DNA of 38,762 bases from JBOGGN01 sp050744165 (GTDB lineage: Bacteria > Actinomycetota > Acidimicrobiia > Acidimicrobiales > Palsa-688). Each line of letters starts with the position of its first letter. Position 1 is the first letter of the stretch. This document shows, in pieces, positions 32,943 to 38,762 of the stretch. Below the pieces are notes generated by a model. That model saw nothing but the letters and a program-made list of their open reading frames with translations. It did no database searches and was not told the origin of the DNA. The translations under genes and the position numbers were made by a program. The DNA is taken from contig JBOGGN010000242.1 of assembly GCA_050744165.1 (NCBI GenBank), positions 1-38,762 of the forward strand. Reading direction: 5' to 3'.

Positions 32943-33905
32943 TTAGTAGGCGTCGATGTCGCCGGTCGTCCCGATTGCAATATGGGGCCCGGCCCCCGGT
33001 TGGAGCCATTGGAGCAACGCAATCAGGTCGGATGAAGGAAGGCTTACACAACCGTTGGTGGGCCTACCTAACGATACGTGGAGAAAAATAGCCGAACCCC
33101 TCCCAGGAACGACCGGGCTGGCGTTGTATTCGATAACCGCGAAGTAGTCATATGCCGGCGCTTCGGTCCACAAGGCCTCGCTCCCGCCTCCGAAGGGATT
33201 CTCGGTGCTGCAGGAACCAACGTGCTGGAAGGTGTTGTACTCCGGCGAGGATGGCTCCTCGTCCCACCAGTCGCCGCAGACCAGGACGTGGTAGCTGCCG
33301 TGAACACCAGGGTTGGGGTCGATGCCGTAGAACGTCGAGCCGATGCCGAACAGCCCGATCGGGGAGGTGCCGTCGCCTTCAATCTTGTCGCTGCTCAGTC
33401 CGTGGAGGCCGACCCAGCCTGACCACGGTCCCCCTGCCACGGTCCAGCAGGTCCCGGTCCGTTGCCACAAGGTCACGACCGCAGTGGTGGCCGCGGTGGA
33501 ACTGGCCACGACGGTCACCAACTGGCTGCCGCCGCCCGTGGCCTTCATCTGATTGGCGGGCGTGGCGGTGCAGGCCGCGGCGGTGGTGCTGACAGGGGCG
33601 GCGATCGTGGTCTGCACGCGCTGGGCAGTGGTCGTAGTCGCGGCCTGCGCCGTCGTCGGGGCGGCGAGGCTTGTCGTGCTGGCGATCGCGGGCACCGTCG
33701 AGGAGGTGGTGGTCGTTGCCGTCGTCACCGAGGTGGTGGCGGCCAGCGTGGTGCTCGATTGCAGGTGGGCAGCACCGGAGGTCCTCGCGCCACCACATGC
33801 GGCGGTCGCCAGCAGGGTCGCCACCGCGGCCCAAGCTCTCGTCCGGCGACGGCGTGCTGCCGGCGGCGTTTCCCACGGGCGAGGGGCGGTGGGTGACCGG
33901 TTCAT
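32943..33905 (-). CDS. L,D-transpeptidase (YkuD-like) lipoprotein with Thr-rich linker
   Basis: The 320-aa protein has a lipoprotein signal (Cys37 in LLATAAC) and a Thr/Ala-rich linker (about 48-110). A C-terminal catalytic domain shows SPIGLFGIG, HVLVCGDWW and IFLHVSLGRPTNGCVSLP. The last motif supplies His276 and the nucleophile Cys286 of the YkuD fold (HxxxG...GCVSL). Such enzymes form 3-3 peptidoglycan cross-links or attach proteins outside the membrane. The domain is a diverged YkuD, since the usual HG and SxGC(I/V)R are modified. The divergent M15 peptidase gene starts only 29 bp away. Confidence 0.82.
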   Translation of the reverse strand: MNRSPTAPRPWETPPAARRRRTRAWAAVATLLATAACGGARTSGAAHLQSSTTLAATTSVTTATTTTSSTVPAIASTTSLAAPTTAQAATTTTAQRVQTTIAAPVSTTAAACTATPANQMKATGGGSQLVTVVASSTAATTAVVTLWQRTGTCWTVAGGPWSGWVGLHGLSSDKIEGDGTSPIGLFGIGSTFYGIDPNPGVHGSYHVLVCGDWWDEEPSSPEYNTFQHVGSCSTENPFGGGSEALWTEAPAYDYFAVIEYNASPVVPGRGSAIFLHVSLGRPTNGCVSLPSSDLIALLQWLQPGAGPHIAIGTTGDIDAY

Positions 33906-33917
33906 GCAGCTGCCCGG

Positions 33918-33927
33918 ACCTTATCGT
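33918..33927. promoter_or_regulatory. Overlapping divergent -10 boxes (ACCTTATCGT)
   Basis: The ten bases contain TATCGT on plus (33922-33927), 6 nt before GTG 33934, and TAAGGT on minus (33923-33918), 12 nt before ATG 33905. The two boxes share two bases, so RNA polymerase could serve only one gene at a time. This would couple the L,D-transpeptidase and M15 peptidase inversely. Confidence 0.45.
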
Positions 33928-33933
33928 GGTGGC

Positions 33934-34758
33934 GTGTTCGGCCCACGACGCCCCCGTGGCACCGCCGCGGGTCTGGTCGCGTTGGTTCTCGTGGCCGCCG
34001 GATGCGGGGGACCCGTGGCTTCGAAGGAGCTGCGCGGCACCACCACCTTGCCTCGAGGCACGACCTCTACCGCCTCCATGGTCCTCGGCGACACCACAAC
34101 CTCAAGCACCGTGCCCGCCAGTTCGTCGACCACCCGAGCGGCGACCTCGACGACCAGCACCACCGCTGTGGCCTCGTCGAGCTTCGTCGGAACCGAGGCG
34201 ACGATCACCGCCGCCGACGTGCCCTACACCTGGCGGTCCGGATGCCCCGTAGGACCGACCCAACTCCGGATGCTGCACCTCAGTTATTGGGGCTTCGACA
34301 ACCAGCCCCACGTTGGCACCATGGTGGTCAACGCTGCCGTGGTAGCCGACGTCTTCAAGGTTTTCTCGACCCTGTTCGCGGAACATTTCCCGATTCAGCA
34401 GATGCAGCCCGAGGACGCCTACCAGGGCAGCGACCCGGCCTCGATGGTCGCCGATAACACCTCGGGTTTCAACTGCCGCAATGCCGTGGTGCCCCCAGGT
34501 CAACCAACGTCGTGGTCAGTTCACGCCTACGGGGAAGCAATCGACGTCAACACCGTTCAGAATCCCTACGTCGAGGGTGGCACCGTGATGCCGCCCGGTG
34601 GGGCCGCCTACCTCAACCGCTCCGCTTACCGCCCCGGGATGGCGGTACCGGGCGGCCAGCTCGTCGCCGCCTTCGCCTCGGTGGGCTGGCAATGGGGCGG
34701 CCGCTGGGCCTCGACAGGAACGCCTGACTACCAGCACTTCTCGCTCACCGGCGGCTGA
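33934..34758 (+). CDS. M15-family D-Ala-D-Ala carboxypeptidase-like lipoprotein
   Basis: From GTG 33934 the protein is 274 aa, with a lipobox VAAGC (Cys24), a Thr/Ser-rich linker (about 35-85) and an M15_4-type zinc peptidase domain. The zinc-binding motif SVHAYGEAIDVN gives His197 and Asp204, and the third ligand is His268 in DYQHFSL. A Trp-rich WQWGGRW precedes it, as in VanY/CwlK-type enzymes. It would trim peptidoglycan stem peptides outside the membrane. An in-frame ATG at 33904 is an alternative start but would overlap the divergent start codon. Confidence 0.85.
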   Translation: MFGPRRPRGTAAGLVALVLVAAGCGGPVASKELRGTTTLPRGTTSTASMVLGDTTTSSTVPASSSTTRAATSTTSTTAVASSSFVGTEATITAADVPYTWRSGCPVGPTQLRMLHLSYWGFDNQPHVGTMVVNAAVVADVFKVFSTLFAEHFPIQQMQPEDAYQGSDPASMVADNTSGFNCRNAVVPPGQPTSWSVHAYGEAIDVNTVQNPYVEGGTVMPPGGAAYLNRSAYRPGMAVPGGQLVAAFASVGWQWGGRWASTGTPDYQHFSLTGG

Positions 34759-34774
34759 GCCCGCGGTCAGCGGC

Positions 34775-35329
34775 TCAGGTGCCTGGGTAGGGGATTTGGG
34801 CAGAGGGACATTGGAAGCCTCCACTGATTTGGACGTTGCCGACCTCGACGGTTGCGCCGTCTGCGCCCGTGCCCACGAAGTTGGCCAGCGTCAGGACGAA
34901 GTCCCCCGCACCGGTAGCGATTGACTGCATTGCCTCCTCATAGAGCACACGGTTGGGATACTGCGGGTTGATGAGGATGGCTGCGCCGGGCACGACGATG
35001 ACCGCTGTGGGGGCTGCCAGCACCGAATGGGCGGGGGTGCCCGGTCCCCCTGCCGGCAGATCGATGCGAACGAACATCCCGCCCTTCGGGGCGGCGCCGC
35101 AAGTGACCTTGGTCACCGTGACCTGGGGGTAGAACGGCGCCTGGAGGACACCGGGAGTCACGCCGTCAATGGTCAGGCTGGTTGCGCTCGGGGTGGTCGA
35201 GGTCGTTGTTGCCGCGACCGTCGTGGTCGTCTGGCCAACGCTCGATTTGCTGCAGCCCGCCAGGCAGGCGGCGGCCAGGCAGAGCGCGGCTAGCCACAGC
35301 CCCGCGACGGTGGCCGATCGATGCTCCAC
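34775..35329 (-). CDS. Putative lipoprotein of unknown function (184 aa)
   Basis: The gene starts with GTG 35329 behind a strong AAGGAGGGGG. The signal peptide ends in the lipobox CLAGC (Cys26), followed by a short Thr-rich spacer and a beta-rich domain with no family I recognise (PQVTVTKVTCG, VRIDLPAGG, FVLTLANFVG). Two further Cys residues, near TCGAAPKGG and GGFQCPSAQ, could form a disulphide. It is convergent with the M15 gene (16-bp gap) and lies 39 bp downstream of another small lipoprotein gene on the same strand. Confidence 0.75.
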   Translation of the reverse strand: MEHRSATVAGLWLAALCLAAACLAGCSKSSVGQTTTTVAATTTSTTPSATSLTIDGVTPGVLQAPFYPQVTVTKVTCGAAPKGGMFVRIDLPAGGPGTPAHSVLAAPTAVIVVPGAAILINPQYPNRVLYEEAMQSIATGAGDFVLTLANFVGTGADGATVEVGNVQISGGFQCPSAQIPYPGT

Positions 35330-35368
35330 GCTGCGTTGCCCCCTCCTTGTGCGTCCCCCAGAGAGAGA

Positions 35369-35719
35369 TTAGCTGCACCTTTCGTCGGACTCGGTGTACT
35401 GGGTCTTCCCTACGTTGACCACCATGGGGCCGGTACAGCTCTTGCCCGAGGCACTGGCGTTCAGGGTGGCGGTGATCATGGTCCCGCTGGAGGTGAACCC
35501 GAGGCAATCGACGATGCCCGGCGCTTGGCCGAAGCAGCTGATCGATCCCTTGTAGTCGACGTTGTGGGCGTGCAACACCTGAACGACGTCGGCGGCAGTG
35601 GCCGTGCGCACGACCGATTTACTAGGGCCCTTGGCGCTCTTGCTGCCGCAACCGCCGGCCAGCAGGGTGACGACGGCGGCGGCGCAAAGGCCGAGGCTTA
35701 CCTGGTGCGACACAGACAT
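35369..35719 (-). CDS. Small putative lipoprotein (116 aa)
   Basis: From ATG 35719 the protein has a hydrophobic signal with lipobox LAGGC (Cys24). The mature domain of about 90 aa contains four Cys: ISCFGQAPGIVDCLGF, SGKSCTGP and the C-terminal DERC. That implies two disulphides. VVQVLHAHNVDYKG resembles the start of small DUF4333/PASTA-like lipoprotein domains of actinobacteria, but the match is weak. The first in-frame codons upstream are unlikely because they give basic unconserved sequence overlapping the divergent gene. Confidence 0.75.
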   Translation of the reverse strand: MSVSHQVSLGLCAAAVVTLLAGGCGSKSAKGPSKSVVRTATAADVVQVLHAHNVDYKGSISCFGQAPGIVDCLGFTSSGTMITATLNASASGKSCTGPMVVNVGKTQYTESDERCS

Positions 35720-35802
35720 GTGGAGATAGTCGCCGATTCTCTCGCCCGGGTCCAGCCCCGGGCCCCCGGCCCCCGCTAGGCCTGGCATCAGCCGCGGGCC
35801 GC

Positions 35803-35808
35803 TAGGGT
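35803..35808 (+). promoter_or_regulatory. Putative -10 box (TAGGGT) for the 340-aa membrane-anchored protein
   Basis: TAGGGT is followed by exactly 8 nt and then ATG 35817. Leaderless transcription is inferred. Confidence 0.55.
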
Positions 35809-35816
35809 CGCCGAGG

Positions 35817-36839
35817 ATGGCATTGGGTACCCGGCCGGCACGCCCGACTCGCCGTCGCAGACGGCCCTGGTTGTTCTTCGCCCTGCTGGCCACGGTACTC
35901 GTCCTCGTTGTCAACGCCGCCCTGTCGGCTCGCTCGCCCGGTCCCGTCCGCCAGCAGGCGGAGCAGTCTTACCTGGACCAGGTCCTGCCGGGGGTGCAGC
36001 AGTCGAGTCAGCAAGGCTTGGATGTCGGCAACCTCTTGAGCCAGGCACTGACCCTGTCCCCCACGACGCTCGCCAATCACCTGGACGAGGACTTTTCCCA
36101 GGCCCAACAGACTTTGGCGGTGGTGGAAAAATTGAACCCCCCGACCGCCATGAAGACACCTCAGTCGTTGCTGGTGTCGGCGTTGGCTCTTCGCGCGTCG
36201 GGCACCAAGGCACTGGGCCAGGCGATCACCACCGCACTCAGCAATCAGCCCCAGGTGTCGGCGGTCAGCGCCCTGGCCAGCGCGGGACTCGACCTCGAGG
36301 CCTCCGATCGCGCCTACGCCCTTTTCCAGCAGGCGGTACCGGCCTCCGGTGGCATCGTCCCCAAGTCGGTGTGGGTCGCCGACACCTCGACCTACACGAC
36401 GCCGATGCTCTCGGTCTTCGTGAACAGCCTCCGTGCCCATACCAGCCTGACTCCCGTCGTGGCGGTGGCGGTCGTGGCGGTGACCACCGACCCAGCACCG
36501 GTGAATCTCCTCAACGGGGTCCAGATCCTGCCCGTCGCCGGTACCCTCAGTCTGCAGGTCGTGGTTGCCAACACCGGCAACCAGCAGGAGCCGAACCTGA
36601 CGGTCATGGCCAGCATCGCGCCGTCGCAGAGCGGCCCGACGCAGAGCGTCCGCAACTTCATCGGTCTCAGTCCGGGCGAATCCAAAACGGTGGGTCTCGG
36701 CCCCCTCCGGATGATCCCCGGCCAGGCCACCACGCTCACCGCGACTGTCACGCCGAGCGTCTCGACGACCGCCACAACGGTTGGGGGCCAATCGGCCATA
36801 CCGGACAACAGCCAGGTCATCATGCTCGAAATGCAGTGA
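35817..36839 (+). CDS. Membrane-anchored extracytoplasmic protein of unknown function
   Basis: The 340-aa protein has a basic N-terminus (RRRRRPW), one transmembrane helix (about 18-36) and a mostly helical external region (about 40-190) rich in Gln/Ala/Leu. The C-terminal part (about 225-340) is beta-rich, with LQVVVANTGNQQEPNLTV and LSPGESKTVGLGPL. That reads like a CARDB/Ig-type domain with a conserved N-x-G-N turn. I do not recognise a named family. Helical-plus-CARDB proteins with one TM are common among actinobacterial surface genes. It precedes the exosortase locus by 136 bp but probably has its own transcript. Confidence 0.8.
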   Translation: MALGTRPARPTRRRRRPWLFFALLATVLVLVVNAALSARSPGPVRQQAEQSYLDQVLPGVQQSSQQGLDVGNLLSQALTLSPTTLANHLDEDFSQAQQTLAVVEKLNPPTAMKTPQSLLVSALALRASGTKALGQAITTALSNQPQVSAVSALASAGLDLEASDRAYALFQQAVPASGGIVPKSVWVADTSTYTTPMLSVFVNSLRAHTSLTPVVAVAVVAVTTDPAPVNLLNGVQILPVAGTLSLQVVVANTGNQQEPNLTVMASIAPSQSGPTQSVRNFIGLSPGESKTVGLGPLRMIPGQATTLTATVTPSVSTTATTVGGQSAIPDNSQVIMLEMQ

Positions 36840-36855
36840 GCTAAGGGATTCGCGT

Positions 36856-36868
36856 CACGGGCACCGTG
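36856..36868 (+). terminator. Weak hairpin after the 340-aa protein gene
   Basis: CACGG-GCA-CCGTG forms a 5-bp stem 16 nt after the stop and is followed by AGATTTC. It is short, so termination is only possible, not shown. Confidence 0.3.
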
Positions 36869-36897
36869 AGATTTCGTCACCTGGTGCGTTGTCTGTG

Positions 36898-36903
36898 TAA
36901 CGT
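36898..36903 (+). promoter_or_regulatory. Putative -10 box (TAACGT) for the exosortase locus
   Basis: TAACGT lies about 72 nt before ATG 36976. It would give a leader of about 65 nt, which contains two stable hairpins. Confidence 0.45.
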
Positions 36904-36911
36904 TGGTGCGC

Positions 36912-36975
36912 CTGCCGGGAACGATTCCCGGCAAAGCGGCCATATCGACCAGGGTCGAGGGCGGACGGAGTAGCT
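36912..36975 (+). ncRNA. Structured 5' leader of the microprotein-exosortase operon
   Basis: A perfect 8-bp hairpin, GCCGGGAA-CGA-TTCCCGGC (36914-36932), is followed by AAAGCGGCC. A second stem, TCGAC-CAGG-GTCGA (36945-36958), comes next. The Shine-Dalgarno GGACGGAG (36963-36970) sits 5 nt before the ATG. The GGCAAAGC and GGACGGAGTAGCT stretches recall conserved blocks of the c-di-GMP-I riboswitch, but the pattern is incomplete. It is best called a candidate cis-regulatory RNA. Confidence 0.4.
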
Positions 36976-37128
36976 ATGTACGGAAAGACAGCGGTCACCG
37001 GAGTAGCAGGGTCGGGGATACTGGCCGTGACCGGTCGCCCCGTCTGGGGATTGGTCCTCTTCGGCGCAGTGCTGATCATGCTCGGCCTATTGCTGTTGCG
37101 CGTAGTGAGCGTTCGGAGCTACCGCTGA
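36976..37128 (+). CDS. 50-aa microprotein: LAVTG motif plus transmembrane helix
   Basis: This short gene has a good Shine-Dalgarno (GGACGGAG, 5-nt spacer) and ends 6 bp before the exosortase ATG, so it is almost certainly co-transcribed and translated. The product has MYGKTAVTGVAGSG, then LAVTG (residues 16-20), a hydrophobic helix (about 24-42) and a basic end (RVVSVRSYR). This is the layout of a sortase/exosortase sorting signal (motif, TM, positive tail) with almost nothing before it. An upstream VTG (7-9) partly repeats the motif. It may be a processed peptide, a regulator of the exosortase or a membrane subunit. I know of no named family. Confidence 0.72.
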   Translation: MYGKTAVTGVAGSGILAVTGRPVWGLVLFGAVLIMLGLLLLRVVSVRSYR

Positions 37129-37134
37129 GCCAAG

Positions 37135-37710
37135 ATGCCGGTCATCCACGACGCTCCGTCGTTTCCGGACCAATCCGCTCCGGAGGACCGACCGACCGCG
37201 CTCGACCGGCCGGTCGCCATCGCTGTTTTCGCAGTGGCGGCGGCATTGCTGATCTGGGAGGCCCGCTTCCGAGTGATCGAGGCTTCCGTCTCGGCATGGA
37301 CGATCCGGTTGTTCCGGGTCCGACCGGCGCGCTCCCTCGGTCCGGACGTGATCTTTCCCCTCGGCCACCGCTGGGTCGGGTTCGCGCTGACCTTGTCCTG
37401 CACCTCGGCGCTGCTCATGGTGCCGTTCTTCGTGATCGCCGGAGTGCTCCTGCTCTTCCGGAGGGTCCCGCGGCGCCGTGCGCTAGTTGCGTTGGCGGTG
37501 GCGGCCGCCGTCCTGTTTGCCATCAACCAGCTGCGCCTAGTCGTGATCGCGGCGTCGATGCTCTGGTGGGGCTTCGAGACGGGCTACCAGCGCAGCCACG
37601 TGCTGCTCGGAACCACACTCAGCACTATCGGCGTGATCATCGGAATCATCATCTTCGTCTGGATGCTGGTCGAGGATCCGAGTCGTCGTACTCGACGGAC
37701 CGCCTCATGA
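37135..37710 (+). CDS. Exosortase/archaeosortase family transpeptidase
   Basis: The 191-aa polytopic membrane protein has the exosortase catalytic pattern. Cys89 is in LSCTSALLMVP, Arg134 in INQLRLVVIA and His155 in GYQRSHVLLGT, each near the outer end of a helix. Five or six hydrophobic segments are visible. Family knowledge: exosortases and archaeosortases cleave C-terminal motif-TM-basic tails (PEP-CTERM and analogues) and probably transfer the protein to a lipid or glycan. Family members are usually longer (about 200-300 aa), so this is a compact actinobacterial type. It lies between the microprotein (6 bp) and a secreted TM-tailed protein (73-bp gap), which are its likely partners. Confidence 0.85.
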   Translation: MPVIHDAPSFPDQSAPEDRPTALDRPVAIAVFAVAAALLIWEARFRVIEASVSAWTIRLFRVRPARSLGPDVIFPLGHRWVGFALTLSCTSALLMVPFFVIAGVLLLFRRVPRRRALVALAVAAAVLFAINQLRLVVIAASMLWWGFETGYQRSHVLLGTTLSTIGVIIGIIIFVWMLVEDPSRRTRRTAS

Positions 37711-37783
37711 AAGCCCTTCTCTTGCTGTCCCGTAACAACCAACACAACGTCAGCCCAGCTAGTTCCAGCCCTTTGGAGGAGTT
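37711..37783 (+). promoter_or_regulatory. Gap between exosortase and TM-tailed protein, with strong RBS
   Basis: The 73-bp spacer is less GC-rich than the genes. It carries a strong Shine-Dalgarno, GGAGGAG, before ATG 37784. A CAACGTCAGC word near 37745 recurs at 38710. A separate promoter here is possible, but no TANNNT box is at leaderless distance. Confidence 0.4.
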
Positions 37784-38665
37784 ATGAGTTCAGGTCGCCT
37801 TCGGCTCTCACTTGGCAAGTTTGCCGGGGCCGGACTGATCGCAACGGTGGTCTTGGGGATGGCAGCAGCCTCGCCTGCCTTCGCCGACACATCGACTGCC
37901 ACTGCCAACGCAGCCACACTGCAACTCGGGTCATCGACCCTCCTCACGACCGGGCAGTGCACCAGCAGCAACCCCGGGTCTGGGGCAAATGACACCTGCG
38001 GCCAGACACCTAGCCTCAGCCTCCTCGGCACCCAGACGGCGATCGAGGCGGGTCTGCTGGTTCAGCAGACCGTCGCCCGGGCCGACGGCACCTCGGCCGC
38101 GTGCGCTGGACTGGTCGGCACCGGCGGGACCATCCAGATCGGCGCCGGGGGAACCTGCACCGTCACCGGCGCGGCTCCCGGCGGTGTCCAGCTGAACTTG
38201 GGCTTGGCCACGGTGCACGCTGACGCCATCCTGGCCGAATGCACCGCTTCGTCGACCGGGACTCCCACCGCTTCGGTGCAGTTGGTCAACGCCACGATTA
38301 GCCTGCTCGGCGGCGGCACCACCCCCATCATCTCGTCGCCGCCCGCGAACGACACGGCCGTCGACCTGGGTGCCCTGGTCACCGCCACCCTCAACAAGCA
38401 GCCCGCCACGACCCCGGCACCGCCGGCCGGCTCCATCAGTACCTCCGCCCTCGACGTCAGCGTCCTGAGTGGCGTGCTCGGCACACCGCCACTGGTGCAC
38501 CTGACGGTCGGCACCGTCTCCTGCGGTCCCAACGCCGTTACGCCGCCGACGCCCGCCTTCCCGCTGGAGGGCGCTCCTATCGCGGCCGGAATCTTCCTGG
38601 TCGCCGGGTACATCGGGTATCGCTTCTGGTGGACGCCCCGGCGGCGGGCCCAGACTCTGGTCTAG
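37784..38665 (+). CDS. Secreted Ala/Thr/Gly-rich protein with C-terminal TM-basic tail; candidate exosortase substrate
   Basis: The 293-aa protein has a clear signal peptide (cleavage after ASPAFA, about residue 34). A beta-rich mature domain carries several Cys (TGQCTSSN, DTCGQT, AACAGL, TCTVTG, AECTAS, VSCGPN), likely in disulphides. The C-terminal tail is PAFPLEGAP, a helix of about 20 residues (IAAGIFLVAGYIGYRFWW) and TPRRRAQTLV. Motif-TM-basic tails like this are typical of exosortase substrates. The domain resembles actinobacterial choice-of-anchor proteins in composition, but I cannot assign a family firmly. It follows the exosortase gene in the same orientation. Confidence 0.75.
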   Translation: MSSGRLRLSLGKFAGAGLIATVVLGMAAASPAFADTSTATANAATLQLGSSTLLTTGQCTSSNPGSGANDTCGQTPSLSLLGTQTAIEAGLLVQQTVARADGTSAACAGLVGTGGTIQIGAGGTCTVTGAAPGGVQLNLGLATVHADAILAECTASSTGTPTASVQLVNATISLLGGGTTPIISSPPANDTAVDLGALVTATLNKQPATTPAPPAGSISTSALDVSVLSGVLGTPPLVHLTVGTVSCGPNAVTPPTPAFPLEGAPIAAGIFLVAGYIGYRFWWTPRRRAQTLV

Positions 38666-38693
38666 GCGGCCACCCGCCCCAGGCGTCGGTCGC

Positions 38694-38712
38694 TTGCGGG
38701 TTGGTTCCGCAA
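38694..38712 (+). terminator. Hairpin after the TM-tailed protein
   Basis: TTGCGG (38694-38699) pairs with CCGCAA (38707-38712) around a GTTGGTT loop, 29 nt after the stop. No T run follows. Confidence 0.4.
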
Positions 38713-38762
38713 CGTCAGCTAACTGCGCCAAACTGGTAGACGGCCGAGCCGGATTCCCGGCT
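38713..38762. other. Window end: truncated non-coding stretch with hairpin
   Basis: AGCCGG-ATTC-CCGGCT (38747-38762) forms a hairpin cut by the window edge. The GATTCCCGGC word is shared with the leader hairpin at 36923-36932, so a second copy of that leader type may begin here. Confidence 0.35.

Noticed and set aside
38701..38725. GTCAGCTAAC as part of a c-di-AMP (ydaO) riboswitch
   Set aside because: Only the 3' signature word is similar. The required 5' half with its GGGACC and GGGTGAATC-type blocks is absent upstream.

Overview
The window is GC-rich DNA (about 70% by eye) with dense, short-spaced genes and many GTG starts. It reads as an Actinomycetota chromosome. The order crgA / trpG / pknB-pbpA-rodA-pstP-fhaB-fhaA / tRNA-Leu is the conserved oriC-proximal block known from Mycobacterium tuberculosis, here without pknA. 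Frequent TANNNT boxes 5-8 nt before start codons, which suggest leaderless mRNAs, and Thr-rich exported proteins point, as inference, to a deep-branching lineage such as Acidimicrobiia. No transposase, prophage, rRNA or CRISPR array was seen.

Region 1 (1-9.6 kb) is general metabolism and envelope. It holds an NfeD-type OB-fold protein with a flotillin-like SPFH protein (minus), an MBOAT acyltransferase overlapping an SGNH/DUF459 hydrolase (likely surface glycan O-acylation), an MFS transporter divergent from a CPBP protease-VIT1 pair, a 1-Cys peroxiredoxin with an intrinsic terminator, and a thiolase.

Region 2 (9.6-19.1 kb) is the growth and division block. It starts with a 407-bp gene-poor spacer, a small membrane Cys/His protein and a perfect DnaA box inside a hairpin. 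Then come crgA and trpG (divergent), followed by fhaA, fhaB, pstP, rodA, pbpA and pknB transcribed leftwards. This set couples Ser/Thr phosphorylation and FHA recognition to peptidoglycan synthesis. A tRNA-Leu(CAG) closes the block.

Region 3 (19.1-38.8 kb) is cell surface. It has pyrE behind an orphan Tat-lipoprotein binding protein; a 2,731-aa repeat protein (16 Ig-like plus 6 DUF11/CARDB-like repeats, LALTG tail); a convergent 970-aa relative (6 Ig-like repeats, LSLTG tail); an L,D-transpeptidase and an M15 peptidase (divergent lipoproteins); two small unknown lipoproteins; a membrane-anchored coiled protein; and finally a compact exosortase locus. That locus is a structured leader, a 50-aa LAVTG-TM microprotein, an exosortase with Cys/Arg/His triad, and a secreted protein with a C-terminal TM-basic tail. 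It is the best candidate for an undescribed system: an exosortase next to a minimal sorting-signal peptide and a putative substrate, in a neighbourhood of LA/SxTG-tailed adhesins and peptidoglycan-remodelling enzymes.
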